Source: Oopsacas minuta
Taxonomy: Eukaryota; Porifera; Hexactinellida; Lyssacinosida; Leucopsacidae
Length of the DNA stretch: 64,000 bases
Assembly (NCBI GenBank): GCA_024704765.1
Contig: JAKMXF010000099.1
Span: forward strand, 196,432 to 260,431
Direction: 5' to 3'
Shown: positions 1-11,648 of the stretch, in pieces
Layout of the letters: every line of letters starts with the position of its first letter
Numbering within the stretch: position 1 is the stretch's first letter
The notes under the pieces: generated by a model
The model's input: the letters and a program-made list of their open reading frames with translations, nothing else
What the model was told of the DNA's origin: nothing
The model's database searches: none
Translations under genes and position numbers: made by a program

Positions 1-1211
1 TGTAAGGATTTCTGGCTAAGAAGTTTCAAATCTCATCCCTTTGGCTTTCAAACAGCACCTGACCCTATTTTGGAATATATTACAGGCACGAGCAATTTCC
101 TCTTGGTCTAGATCTTTCCAAGCTCGTTTTAGAGCACGCTTAAGTGAAGGAATATCATTGTAAGAACGATTATTAACGATAGTTTCCAATCTCTCCCATA
201 AATAATATTCGCATGGGTTGAGATCCGGACTTGATGGGGGGGCCACTCTTCACGTCCTAAAAACGCCGGTACATTGCTTGATAGCCATTATAGGGTAGAT
301 TTAGCAATGTGTGCCGGCGCACCATCCTGTTGAAATATCCATTTTTCTCCTTTCATAATGGTTGATCCAATATGCCGAACATATTTATCTAATATAAGGT
401 CTTGATAAACTTTTGCATTGATCTTCGTTCCTTCTGGGACGAAAACTAAGGGGGTTTTGCCAATTGAAGATATACCTGCCCAAACCATGACAGATTTAGA
501 ATATTGACTCTTCTGAACTGTTCTGAACTGTTCAGGTATATCCTTCGTGATATTGAATAAATACACGAATTTTTCGAGTTGCATTTTTCATCAATACTGA
601 AAATCTTCTCATCTGAAAACACAATTCTCTTAGGGTTGACAGATTTGAGCCAGGTAAGAAGCTTACGACATCTTTGTACCCTCTTGTGAATAACTGTATC
701 AGTTAGAGACCCAGTCTTAGTTCTCTTGAAGAACTTGTATCCCAGGACTTTAGTAACAATTCGCCGAGTCGATGCATTAGAAATCTTGACCCGGGCAGCG
801 ATTTTTCGATGGGAAAGGGTCGGATGACGAGTCATAGCTGGCGAACTTTCTTCTTGTTCACAGCTGTACAAATAGAGCGCGGACGACCAGATCTTCGCTT
901 ATCTGTAATATTGCCAGTCTCCCTGAAGCGTTTCAAGGTACGCCAGATAAAGGATCTGCCGAATTTCTTTGGATCAAGAGTTTTGAAAATTTGGTTTTGC
1001 TCAACACCACTGAAAAATAATTCTGTAACCGCAACTCTCCTTTGTTCAAGCATGATTTTAGTTGACATGACACTGGTATCAATCTAAGTAGCTATTATTA
1101 CTTAAGTACATATATAGATAATTCAAAAGGATGCTTAGTATAGAAAATTCATTTAAGGGTTAATATGAAATATTGTAATCAATTTTGTTGCAGAACTTTT
1201 GACGCACCCTG
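1..1211 (-). mobile_element. Tc1/mariner-superfamily DNA transposon, cut by the window edge
   Basis: The minus-strand transposase remains fill the interval. The right end reads CGCACCCTG followed by TA (1212-1213), the usual Tc1-type terminus and target dinucleotide. The other terminus lies outside the window, so inverted-repeat pairing cannot be checked. The transposase is broken, so the copy is inactive. Confidence 0.75.
16..1068 (-). pseudogene. Tc1-like transposase, frameshifted
   Basis: This encoded a cut-and-paste transposase of the Tc1/mariner superfamily. Starting from ATG at 1068, it shows an N-terminal paired-type helix-turn-helix ending in a GRPR basic motif. A second helix-turn-helix follows, then the catalytic blocks FSDEK, IFQQDGAPAH and SPDLNPCEYYLW. 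The last block places a Glu after NPC, as in DD-E elements. At least three reading frames are needed (about 1068-832, 871-446 and 584-16). One shift lies between the second and third catalytic blocks (about 240-290), so the exact D-E spacing cannot be stated, although the surrounding sequence resembles DD37E. The reading frame ends at a TAG near 16. Confidence 0.8.
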
Positions 1212-1399
1212 TAGAAGAGAAATATTACTGATACTTTACTCAATTGGACGACAGAGTTATATCTTCATTTTACAAACACCCAAGCTGCCAAATACACACA
1301 CAAAGTAGTGTTCTTTCTAGTAAGTTGATCCAAATTTACATTTAGCATAGAGTATATACATCCATATTGTAATAATTATAATGATAATCTGTTTAGGCA

Positions 1400-2079
1400 A
1401 TGGAGTACTTAAATTTGATGTTGTGGCAAATATTCCCAGAAAACATCTCTACCTATATCCCTTTATTTGATTCAAGTCCAATCATATCTGTGGTAAATGA
1501 AGAATGGCTTCGTGATAAATGCAAGTTTCTGGGACTGGTGTTTATATCCACCATCAAGCAACCACAAAACCTAGCCAGACTGTCACTCAGTAAATATACA
1601 CCATGGGAAACTGAAAGAATAGTCGGTGATGGGAACTGTCTTTTCCGGTGTATTTCTAAAATATTAATTGGTGACCAGGCAAGTCACTTAGAAATTCGCT
1701 CTGCGATTGCATACTTTATTGCCAGTGAAGGAGTAACTAGAATTGGTTGGTATTTTAAACAGAAATTAACTAATCCTTGTAAATACTTCATGAATGAACA
1801 TCTTGTGTCTCACGAAGGAACTTAGGGTAGCGATGTGGAAATCATAGCATTGTCGAATAATCTTGCCTCGATGTGTATGTTGCAATCAACTGCTATGGAA
1901 ATCAAGGCAACTTAACTCGAGAAGTTCGCTGGAGCTTGTTCAGAGGCTCTAAGAAACCAACAACCGCACTCTACATTTGTAATTATTGTAATCATTATGA
2001 GCCGGTCACTTCTATGATTGAGAGTTCCACACCTACTTATGGCGAAACTTCAGAAGAATCAACAAATATACAAGAATGA
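1400..2079 (+). pseudogene. OTU-domain cysteine protease (deubiquitinase-like), one nonsense plus one frameshift
   Basis: OTU proteases cleave ubiquitin or ubiquitin-like conjugates. From the ATG at 1400 the protein runs through an unrecognised leader of about 70 residues. It then enters the OTU signature GDGNCLFR, with the nucleophile Cys codon at 1637-1639 (residue 80). The catalytic His region is CNHYEPV (His codon 1993-1995) near the end. Two lesions separate these motifs. One is a TAG at 1823-1825, where OTU relatives usually have Trp in a G-T-W-G-x-D-V motif. The other is a one-base frame change near 1870, after which the reading continues as DVYVAINCYGNQ. OTU domains of this type are often carried in multicopy elements of invertebrates, so this may be a captured or element-borne gene. 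With only two lesions, a sequencing error or a recent death is also possible. Confidence 0.7.
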
Positions 2080-2685
2080 AGAAAATACAATTAGTCATTA
2101 TTTTGTGCTAGTATCAGGTGTTTTTGTGTGTTAGTAGAGTAATATCACAAATTGCAAGATTGTATTCTAACCGTGTAATAACAAGTTAAAATTTGTTCAT
2201 TCCAGTATAACCTTCACTAATGTAAACGTCAGAAACCATCAAAATTCCTTTATCTTATCCGAAGTTTGTATTAACCATTGTGAAATCAGTTGGAAAGAAT
2301 TGAAAGACCAAATTTTGGAAAATTACTTGCTTGCTTAACCAGGAGATTCGTATTGACCGCGTTTGTAATAATAATTAATGAGGTTTCACTATACACGTTT
2401 GTGTTGTCAAAACAAGTATATTTTCAAGTCATAATTGAAATACGTAACTACTATTAATAAAAGAAAACCGCATGATTACAACTACATATTCTGTATATAG
2501 TTTCTCCCTCTGTTACCGTGCCTCAATATTCTACAGTAGATATTCATCAATGGTCTATGTATACAGTGCCTCACTAATCTATGCAACAGCTCTCTTGAAT
2601 ATGGTCTCTGTTCGTCCGACCTTATTTGCTTTGACCTTTAATTGGATTAATTCATGTATCAAATTTTATATTGATCCTATCCTGT
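2080..2685. other. AT-rich non-coding stretch
   Basis: I see no conserved coding motif, terminal repeat or RNA gene here. A short open frame at 2472-2687 has no recognisable character and probably lies in an intron if the exon at 2688 is real. Confidence 0.5.
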
Positions 2686-2687
2686 AG

Positions 2688-2878
2688 ATATCCCAAAATT
2701 ACCAGACAATTCGCCCCCTCTTGAGAAAGAATACTCAGCTTCCTTTCCCAATTCTTTCAAACGTTCTTCTGGCCGTAAAACTATCGATCCTTACTCCTCT
2801 GATGAGTCCAGACTTTTCCCATTTATTATTATTATTGCTCTTTTCATACCAATCTTAATATTTTTATGTAGATTATAA
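2688..2878 (+). CDS. Candidate terminal exon of a small tail-anchored membrane protein
   Basis: The sequence TCCTGTAG (ending 2687) is a plausible splice acceptor. After it, one frame is open for about 63 codons to a TAA at 2876-2878. The encoded tail is hydrophilic and Pro/Ser-rich (LPDNSPPLEKEYS), then carries a basic and acidic linker. It ends in about 18 strongly hydrophobic residues (FPFIIIIALFIPILIFLC) a few residues before the stop. This layout is typical of tail-anchored proteins such as emerin-like, SNARE or BCL2-like proteins, but no family motif is visible. Upstream exons were not found. The reading is an inference from composition and the splice site. Confidence 0.3.
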
Positions 2879-4175
2879 CTGTCTGTAAATTTTGTTATTC
2901 CAGATATTTTGGCGCTCAAATACATAGACACAGGGTGCATTATTCTCCACTTTGCTTGAAAAGACATCGCTTTCTCCCTTTGTTTTATTCATATGGTATT
3001 GATTCATCTTATATTCTTTGAATCGGATCTAAGTAAATTTACTGTTCTCGCTGTTAATCTTTGTAAAATTGCTGGTTTTCAGTATCTGGTGTCCGGTTTT
3101 ATACAAATTTGGATAATTATTAACTTATTTTAACGATTGAGATCTGTGGTAGTTCTATTGTGGCTATTAATAATTTTTGATAGCCAATCGTGTACTGTTT
3201 TCAATATTGCTGAACATAGTTGAATCAGGGGCTAGTCTATATATAACACTATCTTCTATATAGTTTAGAATAAACGAGCTGCTTACGAATAGTATTATTA
3301 GCTACGATAAAATCATCCTTATGCTACTCAAATCCAAGTTTTCAGATCTCTATCCCCCAAATAACTACATTATTTGGGAAATTGGGAGGAACATCGCATG
3401 TGTAGCACTGAAACCCACGCCCTTCACAGAGGTTAATAGAAGTAGCGCTAAATCTATTGGGATCCCATTCTAATAATAGATGAAGAATCAAGACTGTAAT
3501 GAGAGCATAAACAAATTCCGTGACATTTATTTTCAACCCACAACGGTAAATCATACACTCTAATAGACACGTATTGTCCAAGAATTGTGGTAATTCTACT
3601 CGGAAGGTAATGTCAACATTGAACCAATGTAAATACATGGATATACCTCTCACGAAAGTCACTTCAGTAATAATTTGACTCAATTCTATTCATCAGGTTT
3701 AGACGAAAGGGTTACCATGGTTCAGATAGATTTAGGTCCGGTTTTAAATTTAACATATATAAACATCAGTGTACACATGAAGACCAACATGTTGGTTGTG
3801 TCCACTGGATTATACTGGTGTGCACGCCGCTGTATTTTATAATACCTCATTATATTCCATTCTTATCCTTTGTAGTGAAATAATTTTCTATACAACCAAT
3901 ACACATTTTACTTTTGTAATGATAGATAACTGAATAGTAAGGAATATCGACCCTCGATTTAGGGTCTATTACTGGGCTTCCAACCCCAAATGGCTAGAAT
4001 TTTGAGGTTAGCCTACTTTCCTGAAGAGAGTAATAAAAGCTGGATTGTTATTATAGCATATTTTAACTTCTATCTGCCTGAACTTTAACTAGAGAAAGTT
4101 TCTTTAGGTAGAAGATAGGATGCATTACAATATACTTATTTTATTCGACTTTATCTAACATCACATCCTTTACAA
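2879..4175. other. Mostly non-coding; one possible secreted-protein exon on the minus strand
   Basis: There are no terminal repeats or conserved domains apart from the weak candidate exon at 3365-3500. A short ATT microsatellite sits just upstream, at about 2821-2836, inside the candidate exon. Confidence 0.4.
3365..3500 (-). CDS. Possible exon of a Ly6/uPAR-type secreted protein
   Basis: On the minus strand the sequence CTCTCATTACAG could act as a splice acceptor. The frame then reads a hydrophobic stretch (VLILHLLLEW) followed by EGRGFQCYTCDVP. QCYTC just after a hydrophobic leader is the usual start of three-finger Ly6-type proteins. A possible donor (AAT/GTAGTT) follows. The remaining cysteines of a three-finger fold are not in reach, so this is only suggestive. 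Confidence 0.2.
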
Positions 4176-6525
4176 CAGTGTTTCCCAACATTTACCAATT
4201 TACGCCTCCTTATAGACTTAATATTTACAGAACGCTCCCTATTTAACACTTTATTGAATCAGTTTTTAATTACTGACTATATAGAAATATTAAAGGTAGA
4301 CTGATAGAGTATCTAGGGACTAATCTAAGTATCAGTATACGTTGGAACATGTGATCCTTGACTTTGGTGGCTCTTTGCTAGTTTTACTACATCCGGTTCT
4401 AACTGTGTCAGAAAGAGTCTCAAGTCGCCTCTGGCTGCTATTTCCAGTCGATTTCTTTATTTTGTAAGCAGATTAACTACTGTGTTGAATCCCTTTTCGA
4501 CAAGATATGATGATGGAAATACAACAAACATTAATTTTGCAGTTTGAAAAATATGGGGATAGCGTTCAGAGACTTCCTTCTTCATCCAGAATGCTCTATA
4601 TCCATATTGGGTGAATATGGCATTGCATTCGATATCATTCTGCAAATCGATGAATTCTTCTTGAAATTGTGGATCCAAAGTTTCTATATTTGTTCTAAAT
4701 GGATTTATCACAAAATTAGGGATAACTAATTGGGTTAAATCTTTGAATCGAATCAACAAATCTTCGCTAAGGGAATCAACATGTGAACAGTAAATATGAA
4801 TGTTGATCTGTAATGATGTTATTATTTGCCATATCCAGTTCACTTAAACAGAGTAACTGCCCAAATTCACGATGCGCAATATTTTGTCGGAACAAGGTTA
4901 GTTTACTTAAGAATGATAGAACAACGCCCTTCGCTTGAATAAGAGTAGTATTATTCCCTTGTAGCTGCTTATTCACTATATTCAGTTTCTCGAATATGTC
5001 AACAAAGTAAGCCACATCAGTCCTTATCATTTTAACCTTTTCTGCCAGAGTTGAATCGTATTCTTCTAGGAACTCTACTGTAAGATCAAACAGTTGATGG
5101 AATCGTTTCAAACAATTACCTTTAGAAAGCCACCTAACTTCAGTATGGAGAAGGAGGCGTTTGTAATCTTCATCATTGTTTTCACAAAGTTGCTGAAAGA
5201 TGCGATCATTCAGTGAGTTCTTTTTGATTTTGTCCGTAGCCTTAATCACGATTTGCAAAGACTGGTGAAGATTAGGTGTTAGGTGCTTGGCGATCAAATG
5301 TTGACGATGTATGACACAATGAATAGAGAAAACCTTTGGCACAGCTCGTTTCAGATGAGCTATGAAACCACGATGACGTCCAATCATTGAAGGTGCTCCA
5401 TCAGTAGCACACGCAATAGTATTTCCCATTGGTATGTTCTTCTCTTCACAAAATTGCTTTATCACCATAAATATTATCTCACCTTTAGTATCTGTTTCTA
5501 GTGGCTTAGAGAAGAGCATTTCTTCTTTTGATACACCATTGTGAATATATCGTACATATGCCATAAGTAAAGCTTCATTGTCACGTAAGGTTGACTCATC
5601 AAGCTGCAAAGCGAATTCCGTTGTTTGTAAACTTTACACAACTGTTGTTCAACATCTATAGCCAATTCTTCGATCCTCCTCGAAACTGAGTTATTACTTA
5701 AGGGAATCGATCTAACTACACTAGGCGCATCTTGATGCATGACAGTAGATATAACCTTTCTTATAGCTGGAAGGATGAGCTTTTCACCTATTGTATGAGG
5801 CTTTCCACATTTGGTGATTTAAAGAGATATATTGCAAGAAGCAACAAGACCATCGTCATATTTAGTAGTAATTTTGTTAATCATTCCATCTATGGAACTA
5901 CTATTTGTAAACGGCTTGCTTCAAGTCTGGAAATATTTGAGATCCTCGTCTTTCTTATCAGGGTGTTTCTTCGTCAAATGGCCGCCCATACGTGAAGGTT
6001 TCATGCCCTTATTAGAGAACACTTGATTGCAGAGTAAACAAAAGGGTAATTGTTGGTTAGTAGGGGAAGCGATGAAACCAAATTTCAGATAATCTATGAG
6101 TATTGACGGAATTTTCTTGGGATTTCAGCCATGATTGGATATGCAAGAAAAATCATGTCTATTATTGAGGTAATTAATGAAATAACATAGTATGATCACT
6201 TTTTATAACTTCTTTGTAAAGAAGCCGTCTGAACTGTTAATCCAAAACAAAGAAACAATACCATTGAAAGCATTAATTGATTGTAAATGGTGAATACTTG
6301 GCTCTTCTTGTGGGCACCGTTTTAGAATTGTCATTATGGATGAAGTGCACAACATATTAATGATACAATAGTATTTCGAAAACTTTACAGATGTTAGAAT
6401 AAATCTTCATCCAACGGCTCATTATCTTGTCAGCGGCCCCCACAGCGCCCCCTTCCTCCATAGCGCCTCCTGAGGCAAAGCAAACGCCGCCCGGGAGGCG
6501 TTTAAGCCCCCGTTGGGAACCACTG
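4176..6525 (-). mobile_element. hAT DNA transposon with target-site duplication
   Basis: The left end starts CAGTGTTTCCCAACA and the right end finishes TTGGGAACCACTG, the inverted CAGTGGTTCCCAA terminus of many BED-finger hAT elements. The 8-bp flanks are CTTTACAA (4168-4175) and CTTTACAT (6526-6533), a 7/8 target duplication that fixes both ends. A GC-rich subterminal block, unlike the AT-rich surroundings, lies at about 6435-6520. The element is 2350 bp and its transposase is on the minus strand. Confidence 0.9.
4345..6132 (-). pseudogene. hAT transposase, ZBED5/SCAND3-like
   Basis: The reading begins with an ATG at 6132 and a decayed BED-type zinc finger (CLLCN-like, followed by GGHLTKKHPD). 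It passes into an intact stretch of 277 codons (5609-4776) with the landmarks LQLDEST, CATDGAPSMIGR, HCVIHRQHL and TEVRWLSKGN, which are diagnostic for the ZBED5-type hAT catalytic core. The C-terminal dimerisation segment (FPSSYLVEKGFN) follows in another frame (4843-4457) and then shifts again near 4460. Several stops lie in the BED region. The family normally binds its terminal repeats through the BED finger and cuts with an RNase H-like domain. This copy cannot make a full protein. Confidence 0.9.
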
Positions 6526-6581
6526 CTTTACATGATGTAATTATTGTATGATTAATAAAAAGTGAGTATAACATAACAACT

Positions 6582-7371
6582 AGGCGCTAGCAATTGGTCG
6601 ACTTTTGCAGGTTTGCAATTGCTCGACTATTTTGGGGTTACAAATCGGTCGACTATTTCATTTGACATTTCGTGGATTTCTCAATAGAACCTACACTGTT
6701 GATTGAATTTAGCTTTACTAGGAGACGCAGGAATTTGACCCAAAATACTATTGGTAGAGAAATTCGACCCAAATACAATTGGGAGAATGAATTTGCAATT
6801 GGTTTTCAAATAATTAATCCAACAAAAGGCCATCCAAAATCAAAATTAATATCGACTCCACATCCCCGCCCCTAGATAGCTTAATAACGAGTACAAATGA
6901 AAATTCCCAGAACAATTTAGGAAGTGAATTAAATCCCTAAACCCCTCTCAATGGTAAAGGGTTTCTAATTAATACAATATACACTGTCCTATCACGTCCT
7001 CTTTTCTATAAAGCCATCTATATAAATCCATTAAGAAAACAAATCGGTTTATTAAACTTATTTAATTAATCGTTGTAAACCATGCTCTCCCCAGCTAATA
7101 TTTGGTCAAATTCCTAATCCCTATTATATTTTGTTTCAAATTCCTACTTCAGATTTGGGTAAATCCCGACATCAGTTTTGGGCTAAATTCCGATTTCGGT
7201 TTTGAGTAATATATATTCGTATTTATACAAAAGAAAGGATCCTCAGTGTATATTTCACAGCTTGAATATGTAGTCTCATACTAGATGAAACCTACAAAAG
7301 TCAACCTATCGCAAACAATAGAATAGTCGACCAATTGCAAAACTACAAAATTCGACCAATTACAGATTCCC
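6582..7371. mobile_element. Non-autonomous Mutator-like element with perfect 9-bp target duplication
   Basis: The 9-mer CATAACAAC occurs at 6573-6581 and again at 7372-7380, directly flanking a 790-bp segment. The segment's ends are imperfect inverted repeats that share AATTGGTCGA and TTTTGCAATTG(C/G)TCGACTATT-type blocks. Inside both arms are further copies of a degenerate unit like GGAATTTGACCCAAA, in opposite orientation on the two sides. There is no transposase. A 9-bp duplication with long, repeat-rich arms is typical of MULE or foldback elements. Confidence 0.75.
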
Positions 7372-7856
7372 CATAACAACAAATATAGTAAGGACATGGT
7401 ATCATCCATGTTTTTACCGTTTTAGGGTTATATGCCAATAACTGGATTCTGATTTTAGAGACTTAGCCAACTTTTCGTACCCCCATAATTTTTGCTGAAT
7501 ATTTTGCGTTTTAGACATGTACCATCCGTCTGGATACTTCCTTGATTGAGAATCTTCGTAATGGTATTAAGCTAGCACAATATTAACGCCATTAAGACAA
7601 TTTATGATCTAGAATTTTCAATTATAAACATGATAATTTAATATATGTAATATCTTTGGTGTGGAATTATGATTTACAAAAATAGTCCCCCTAAAATTGG
7701 TCTGGGAAAACAGTTTTCTACCATATCCATGATGTTAAGAAATCTCAAATCACCATCTGTTCCGATTTACATTTAGCCGAAATAATCTAGTAGATTTTTG
7801 AAACTATATTATTATATTTAATATCTATTTATAAAGAAATTTTCAATTTTTATATA

Positions 7857-8763
7857 CAGTTAAGGGACAAAAGTATTCGACCACATAAATATATTGTCAT
7901 AAATTGTGCACTCCTTCCCGCCCCTATAAATTGTGTAGTCTATATTCGTATCTGCAATCTAGTAAATTGCATAGAGTAACATATGTTTTTCAAGAATTTC
8001 AAAAAAATATTTTCGATTTACACTTTTTGAAGGTGTTAATTATTAATAATTATTAGATTATTATTGATGATCAAAATATGTGGTAATTCAAAACCTATTA
8101 AGAATCTATAGTTTCTGACTTGATATTTGAATTCTACATAGGCGAGTTACCCCAGAATGAAATTTCCAATGGGATTGAACAATTTTTACCAAAGTTATAG
8201 AAGAATTTCAATTTGTGCCACTTTTTGAAAAAAGTGGCACAGGTGGCAGGAATAAGCGCCACTACAAGGAAATCAACTAGGGTTAGGAGGTATAAGTCAA
8301 AGTTGTATTTTCGAATGATATGACTATGCTAACCCTTGAATTATAAAATAATCTCTTGGTAGCGGCCACTTGTGCCACCTTGGGCAAAAGGTGGCACAAA
8401 TGACACAAATTGAAATTCTTCTATAACTTTGGTAAAAATTGTTCAATCCCATTGGAAATTTCATTCTGGGGTAACTCGCCTATGTAGAATTCAAATATCA
8501 AGTCAGAAACTATAGATTCTTAATAGGTTTTGAATTACCACTTATTTTGATCATCAATAATAATCTAATAATTATTAATAATTAACACCTTCAAAATGTG
8601 TAAATCGAAAATATTTTTTGAAATTCTTGAAAAACATATGTTACTCTATGCAATTTACTAGATTGCAGATACGAATATAGACTACACAATATATAGGAGC
8701 GGGAAAGAGTATACATTTTATGACAATATAATTGTGTGGTCGAATACTTTTGTCCCTTGACTG
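7857..8763. mobile_element. Foldback/MITE with about 400-bp near-identical inverted arms, Tc1-type ends
   Basis: The left end CAGTTAAGGGACAAAAGTAT follows TA (7855-7856). The right end is its complement, CAGTCAAGGGACAAAAGTAT on the minus strand, followed by TA (8764-8765). The left arm up to about 8262 and the right arm from about 8360 are inverted copies with few differences. They meet around a loop of about 100 bp flanked by GTGGCAC palindromic motifs. There is no coding sequence. A transcript through it would fold into a very long double-stranded hairpin. Confidence 0.9.
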
Positions 8764-8765
8764 TA

Positions 8766-9727
8766 TAATTGAGTTTAACGTTGAGAATTTCAGAATGGCT
8801 TGTTTACCCCTAAATAGCAGTTAGGAGCTAATCTCTAGAAAAATTTGAAACATTTATAATAAGGTGCTAAATAAAATTAATCATATGCTTAATAAGTGTA
8901 TATACACTCTAAGAGTTTAAGGACCAATATATTTACTGTTACTATCGATACAAATACATTACAGCATTAATAATTGCCAATTTTATGAATTTATGCCTAA
9001 ATGTTAATCTAATAGTGTCAAATTTGATTGAGCATTTTCGATATATTTAGTCAAGTTGTATTGAATACTGTTTACGTTCTCGTAAACACGAAAATAGATT
9101 TTGTGCTACATCCCAGAATTGAGAAATTCGTATTCAAAATAGTTTACTCTCATCTAAACAGACAAGACAAGCAAACCGGCAAACAACAATTGCAACTTGA
9201 TAATATAGATTGTGTCCAACTCTTCTTCTGAAGAGCTGACGAAATAATAGAAGAGGGATTCGTAACAGCTGCCAATATAGAATGATAGTAGCACAGATGT
9301 AATATATCCAGATATTAATTGTACTATTAATGTAGTTTCTTAGCTGTTTTGATTTGAAATAAGGAAATTTTAAATGATGTCATAATGCTCCATGTCATTT
9401 ACTTGGCTGGAAATGAAGATAATTTTTGCATAAGAGTAAACCATATATCCCTCATTACAATGGAAGTTGAATTGGGAATTCAAAAGTGGAATTCCTGAAG
9501 TTTAGCAAGCCACATCCTCTGTTTATCAATTTGGTGAGTTTGTATTAAGAGACGGCAGTTTGGATATACTCATTCAAAGAAATTCAAGTAATCAAGAGCA
9601 ATTAGGCCATCATAATGTAAGCTGCGTAACGTGATGAAATTGTTGATTGAACATATTTGCTAATGCTATCGCGTGACAATGTCCATCAGCGGTCAAAAAT
9701 TGGCACTTAAGTAGAAATAGCCATGTA
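8766..9727. other. AT-rich non-coding stretch
   Basis: No domain, terminal repeat or RNA gene was recognised. The 67-codon frame at 9028-9231 has no identifiable features. Confidence 0.5.
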
Positions 9728-10035
9728 CAGTCGAACCTCCAAGATACGGGCACCTCCCTCAACGGGGCACCCTTATCTTAAATCAGTCCCAAAGAATTTC
9801 ACCATTTCTTATAATTCTCCTCATACTAACGTTGACTTCAGTTACTATATTTCATATTGGATTACGTTTGCATACAGTATGTAAACTTAATACAGAATTC
9901 GACTACCTAAGAGAACTCATATGTACATTATGGGTTGTAACTACCATAGAGTTAATGATATTCCCGAGATCCGGGCAAATTCTAAGGTCCGGGCACCCTC
10001 CGGTCCCACACTGCCCGGATCTCGGAGGTTCTACT
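9728..10035. mobile_element. pogo/Tc1-type MITE, 308 bp
   Basis: The left end CAGTCGAACCTCCAAGATAC follows TA. The right end, read on the minus strand, is TAGTAGAACCTCCGAGATCC and is followed by TA. The GC-rich ends (CGGGCACC blocks) contrast with the AT-rich centre. There is no transposase. The end sequence resembles pogo/Tigger-type termini. Confidence 0.7.
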
Positions 10036-10289
10036 ATATATATGCTACAGATATGAAACTTTTCTGATATATATATATTGGATGGTAGAACAATAGGCGT
10101 GACGTTAGGGGTGGTGGCCTATAGGGCGCTACCCAGGTATTGCGATAATCTTTGAGCCTAACTGCTTCGAACAAAAAAGTAATTCATTCAAATATAAATA
10201 AAACCCCCCAAGATGTCACATATTAGTCATTAGTTGCTTTCAGTATTCTACAGTCTCTCAGAAATTCAATGTTATAACTGTCTGATATA

Positions 10290-11642
10290 CAGTAGGCAGA
10301 CAAAACTATTTGGACCAATGATTATTAGTTGTGTTTCTACAAGCACAATACTTAAAAAGGATAATATAAGAAATGGTTATGGTTAGGTTAATTTCAGTTT
10401 TGTAATGTTCAATTTCAATATTTTGTAGAGTATCCTTTCATTTTTCGGATCTCCTTCACCCGTTTCCGCCGTGTGTGGTATAAGCTGCGAATTTCCTTCA
10501 AAAAGATGCCCACTCGGCGATGATCGATCCCTTTAGTTCGGATAACGATGGTATATTTTCTTTGTTCATCCGACCTTTCGCATCAATATTTCCCAAATGT
10601 GTTCTATAACGTTTTGATCGCGGATTGTGGAGGCCAATCCAGAGTTTTGATCTTTTTCCGATGAAACCAATTCATTACACATTTGGCCTTGTGGCAGGGC
10701 GCATTGTCCTGCATGAAAATTGGCCTCCGTGTTTTCTTCTTGAACTTGTTCCAGAAAACTTGGTGGAATCGTTCTAGAATAACAGAAATATACGCATTGG
10801 CATTCAAGGAATTAGTTACTTCGATTAGTGGCCCTTTGTCCTTATAGGATGTGCAACCCCAAAACATGATATTTCCTCCTCCTCCCTGAATCGTTTTCTT
10901 CGTACAACTTGGTAAAAATATCTCACCCTTTTGCCTCCAAATTCTAGCTCAACTGTTAGTAATTCGATTGAGTTTTGATTCATCACTAAAGATAACATTT
11001 TTCCAATGTTTTAGACCCCAAGATTTATATTTATGATAATATGCTAACCTTTTTTCGATTTATTGCACTGATCATAGGTTTTTTGCAAGTAGCTCGAGCT
11101 CTGAATCCCATGCTTTGCATCTTGCGGCTTATAGTCTTCATTGATAGAAGATCATCTCTATTTAGATTGAAAAGAGCAATAATCCGCTTTAGAGGTGGTG
11201 ATCTATTAGCCCTACGATCTTTTTTAAATATCTCAAATCCCTATCTGATATATGGGTGGGACGGCTACTCCTCTTTAGATTTGTGGTTGTTCCAAGTCTC
11301 CGCCACTTACTCGCAATATAGGAAACAGTTGAGTGCGGAATGCATAACATTCTTGGGATTTCGCGAATGCCATGCTTGCCAACGAGTAAACCAATTATTC
11401 TTTCACGTGAACCCAAAGGAACCTCTCGAGTTTTAGGCATAAGTAGAATCTAAACACAGGCTAAAATCTAAAGATTTAAAGGTCAAATTGGATAATATCT
11501 CACTATCTAATTCAATTTAGATTTTAAGCCTATACCGAATATTCTTGGGAGGTCATTTTGATGTATACGTAGATAAACATATTAGTATAAATCATATACT
11601 ACGCAACGCAGGTAGTGTCCAAATACTTTTGTCTGCCTACTG
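10290..11642 (-). mobile_element. Tc1 element (DD34E type), complete ends
   Basis: The termini CAGTAGGCAGACAAAACTAT (left) and CAGTAGGCAGACAAAAGTAT (right, minus strand) are near-perfect inverted repeats, with TA on both sides (10288-10289 and 11643-11644). The length of 1353 bp is normal for a Tc1 element. The transposase inside is broken. Confidence 0.92.
10560..11440 (-). pseudogene. Tc1 transposase (DD34E), broken
   Basis: The ATG at 11440 starts PKTREVPLGSRERI and the Tc1-type helix-turn-helix, which is intact to about 11189. The central part is badly decayed. The catalytic domain resumes at 10867 with MFWGC and the second-Asp block FMQDNAPCH. After DWPPQS a small deletion removes the expected P-D-L-N-P. 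Reading then continues in another frame as IEHIWE (about 10605), whose Glu would sit 34 residues after the Asp. Confidence 0.8.
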
Positions 11643-11648
11643 TATATA

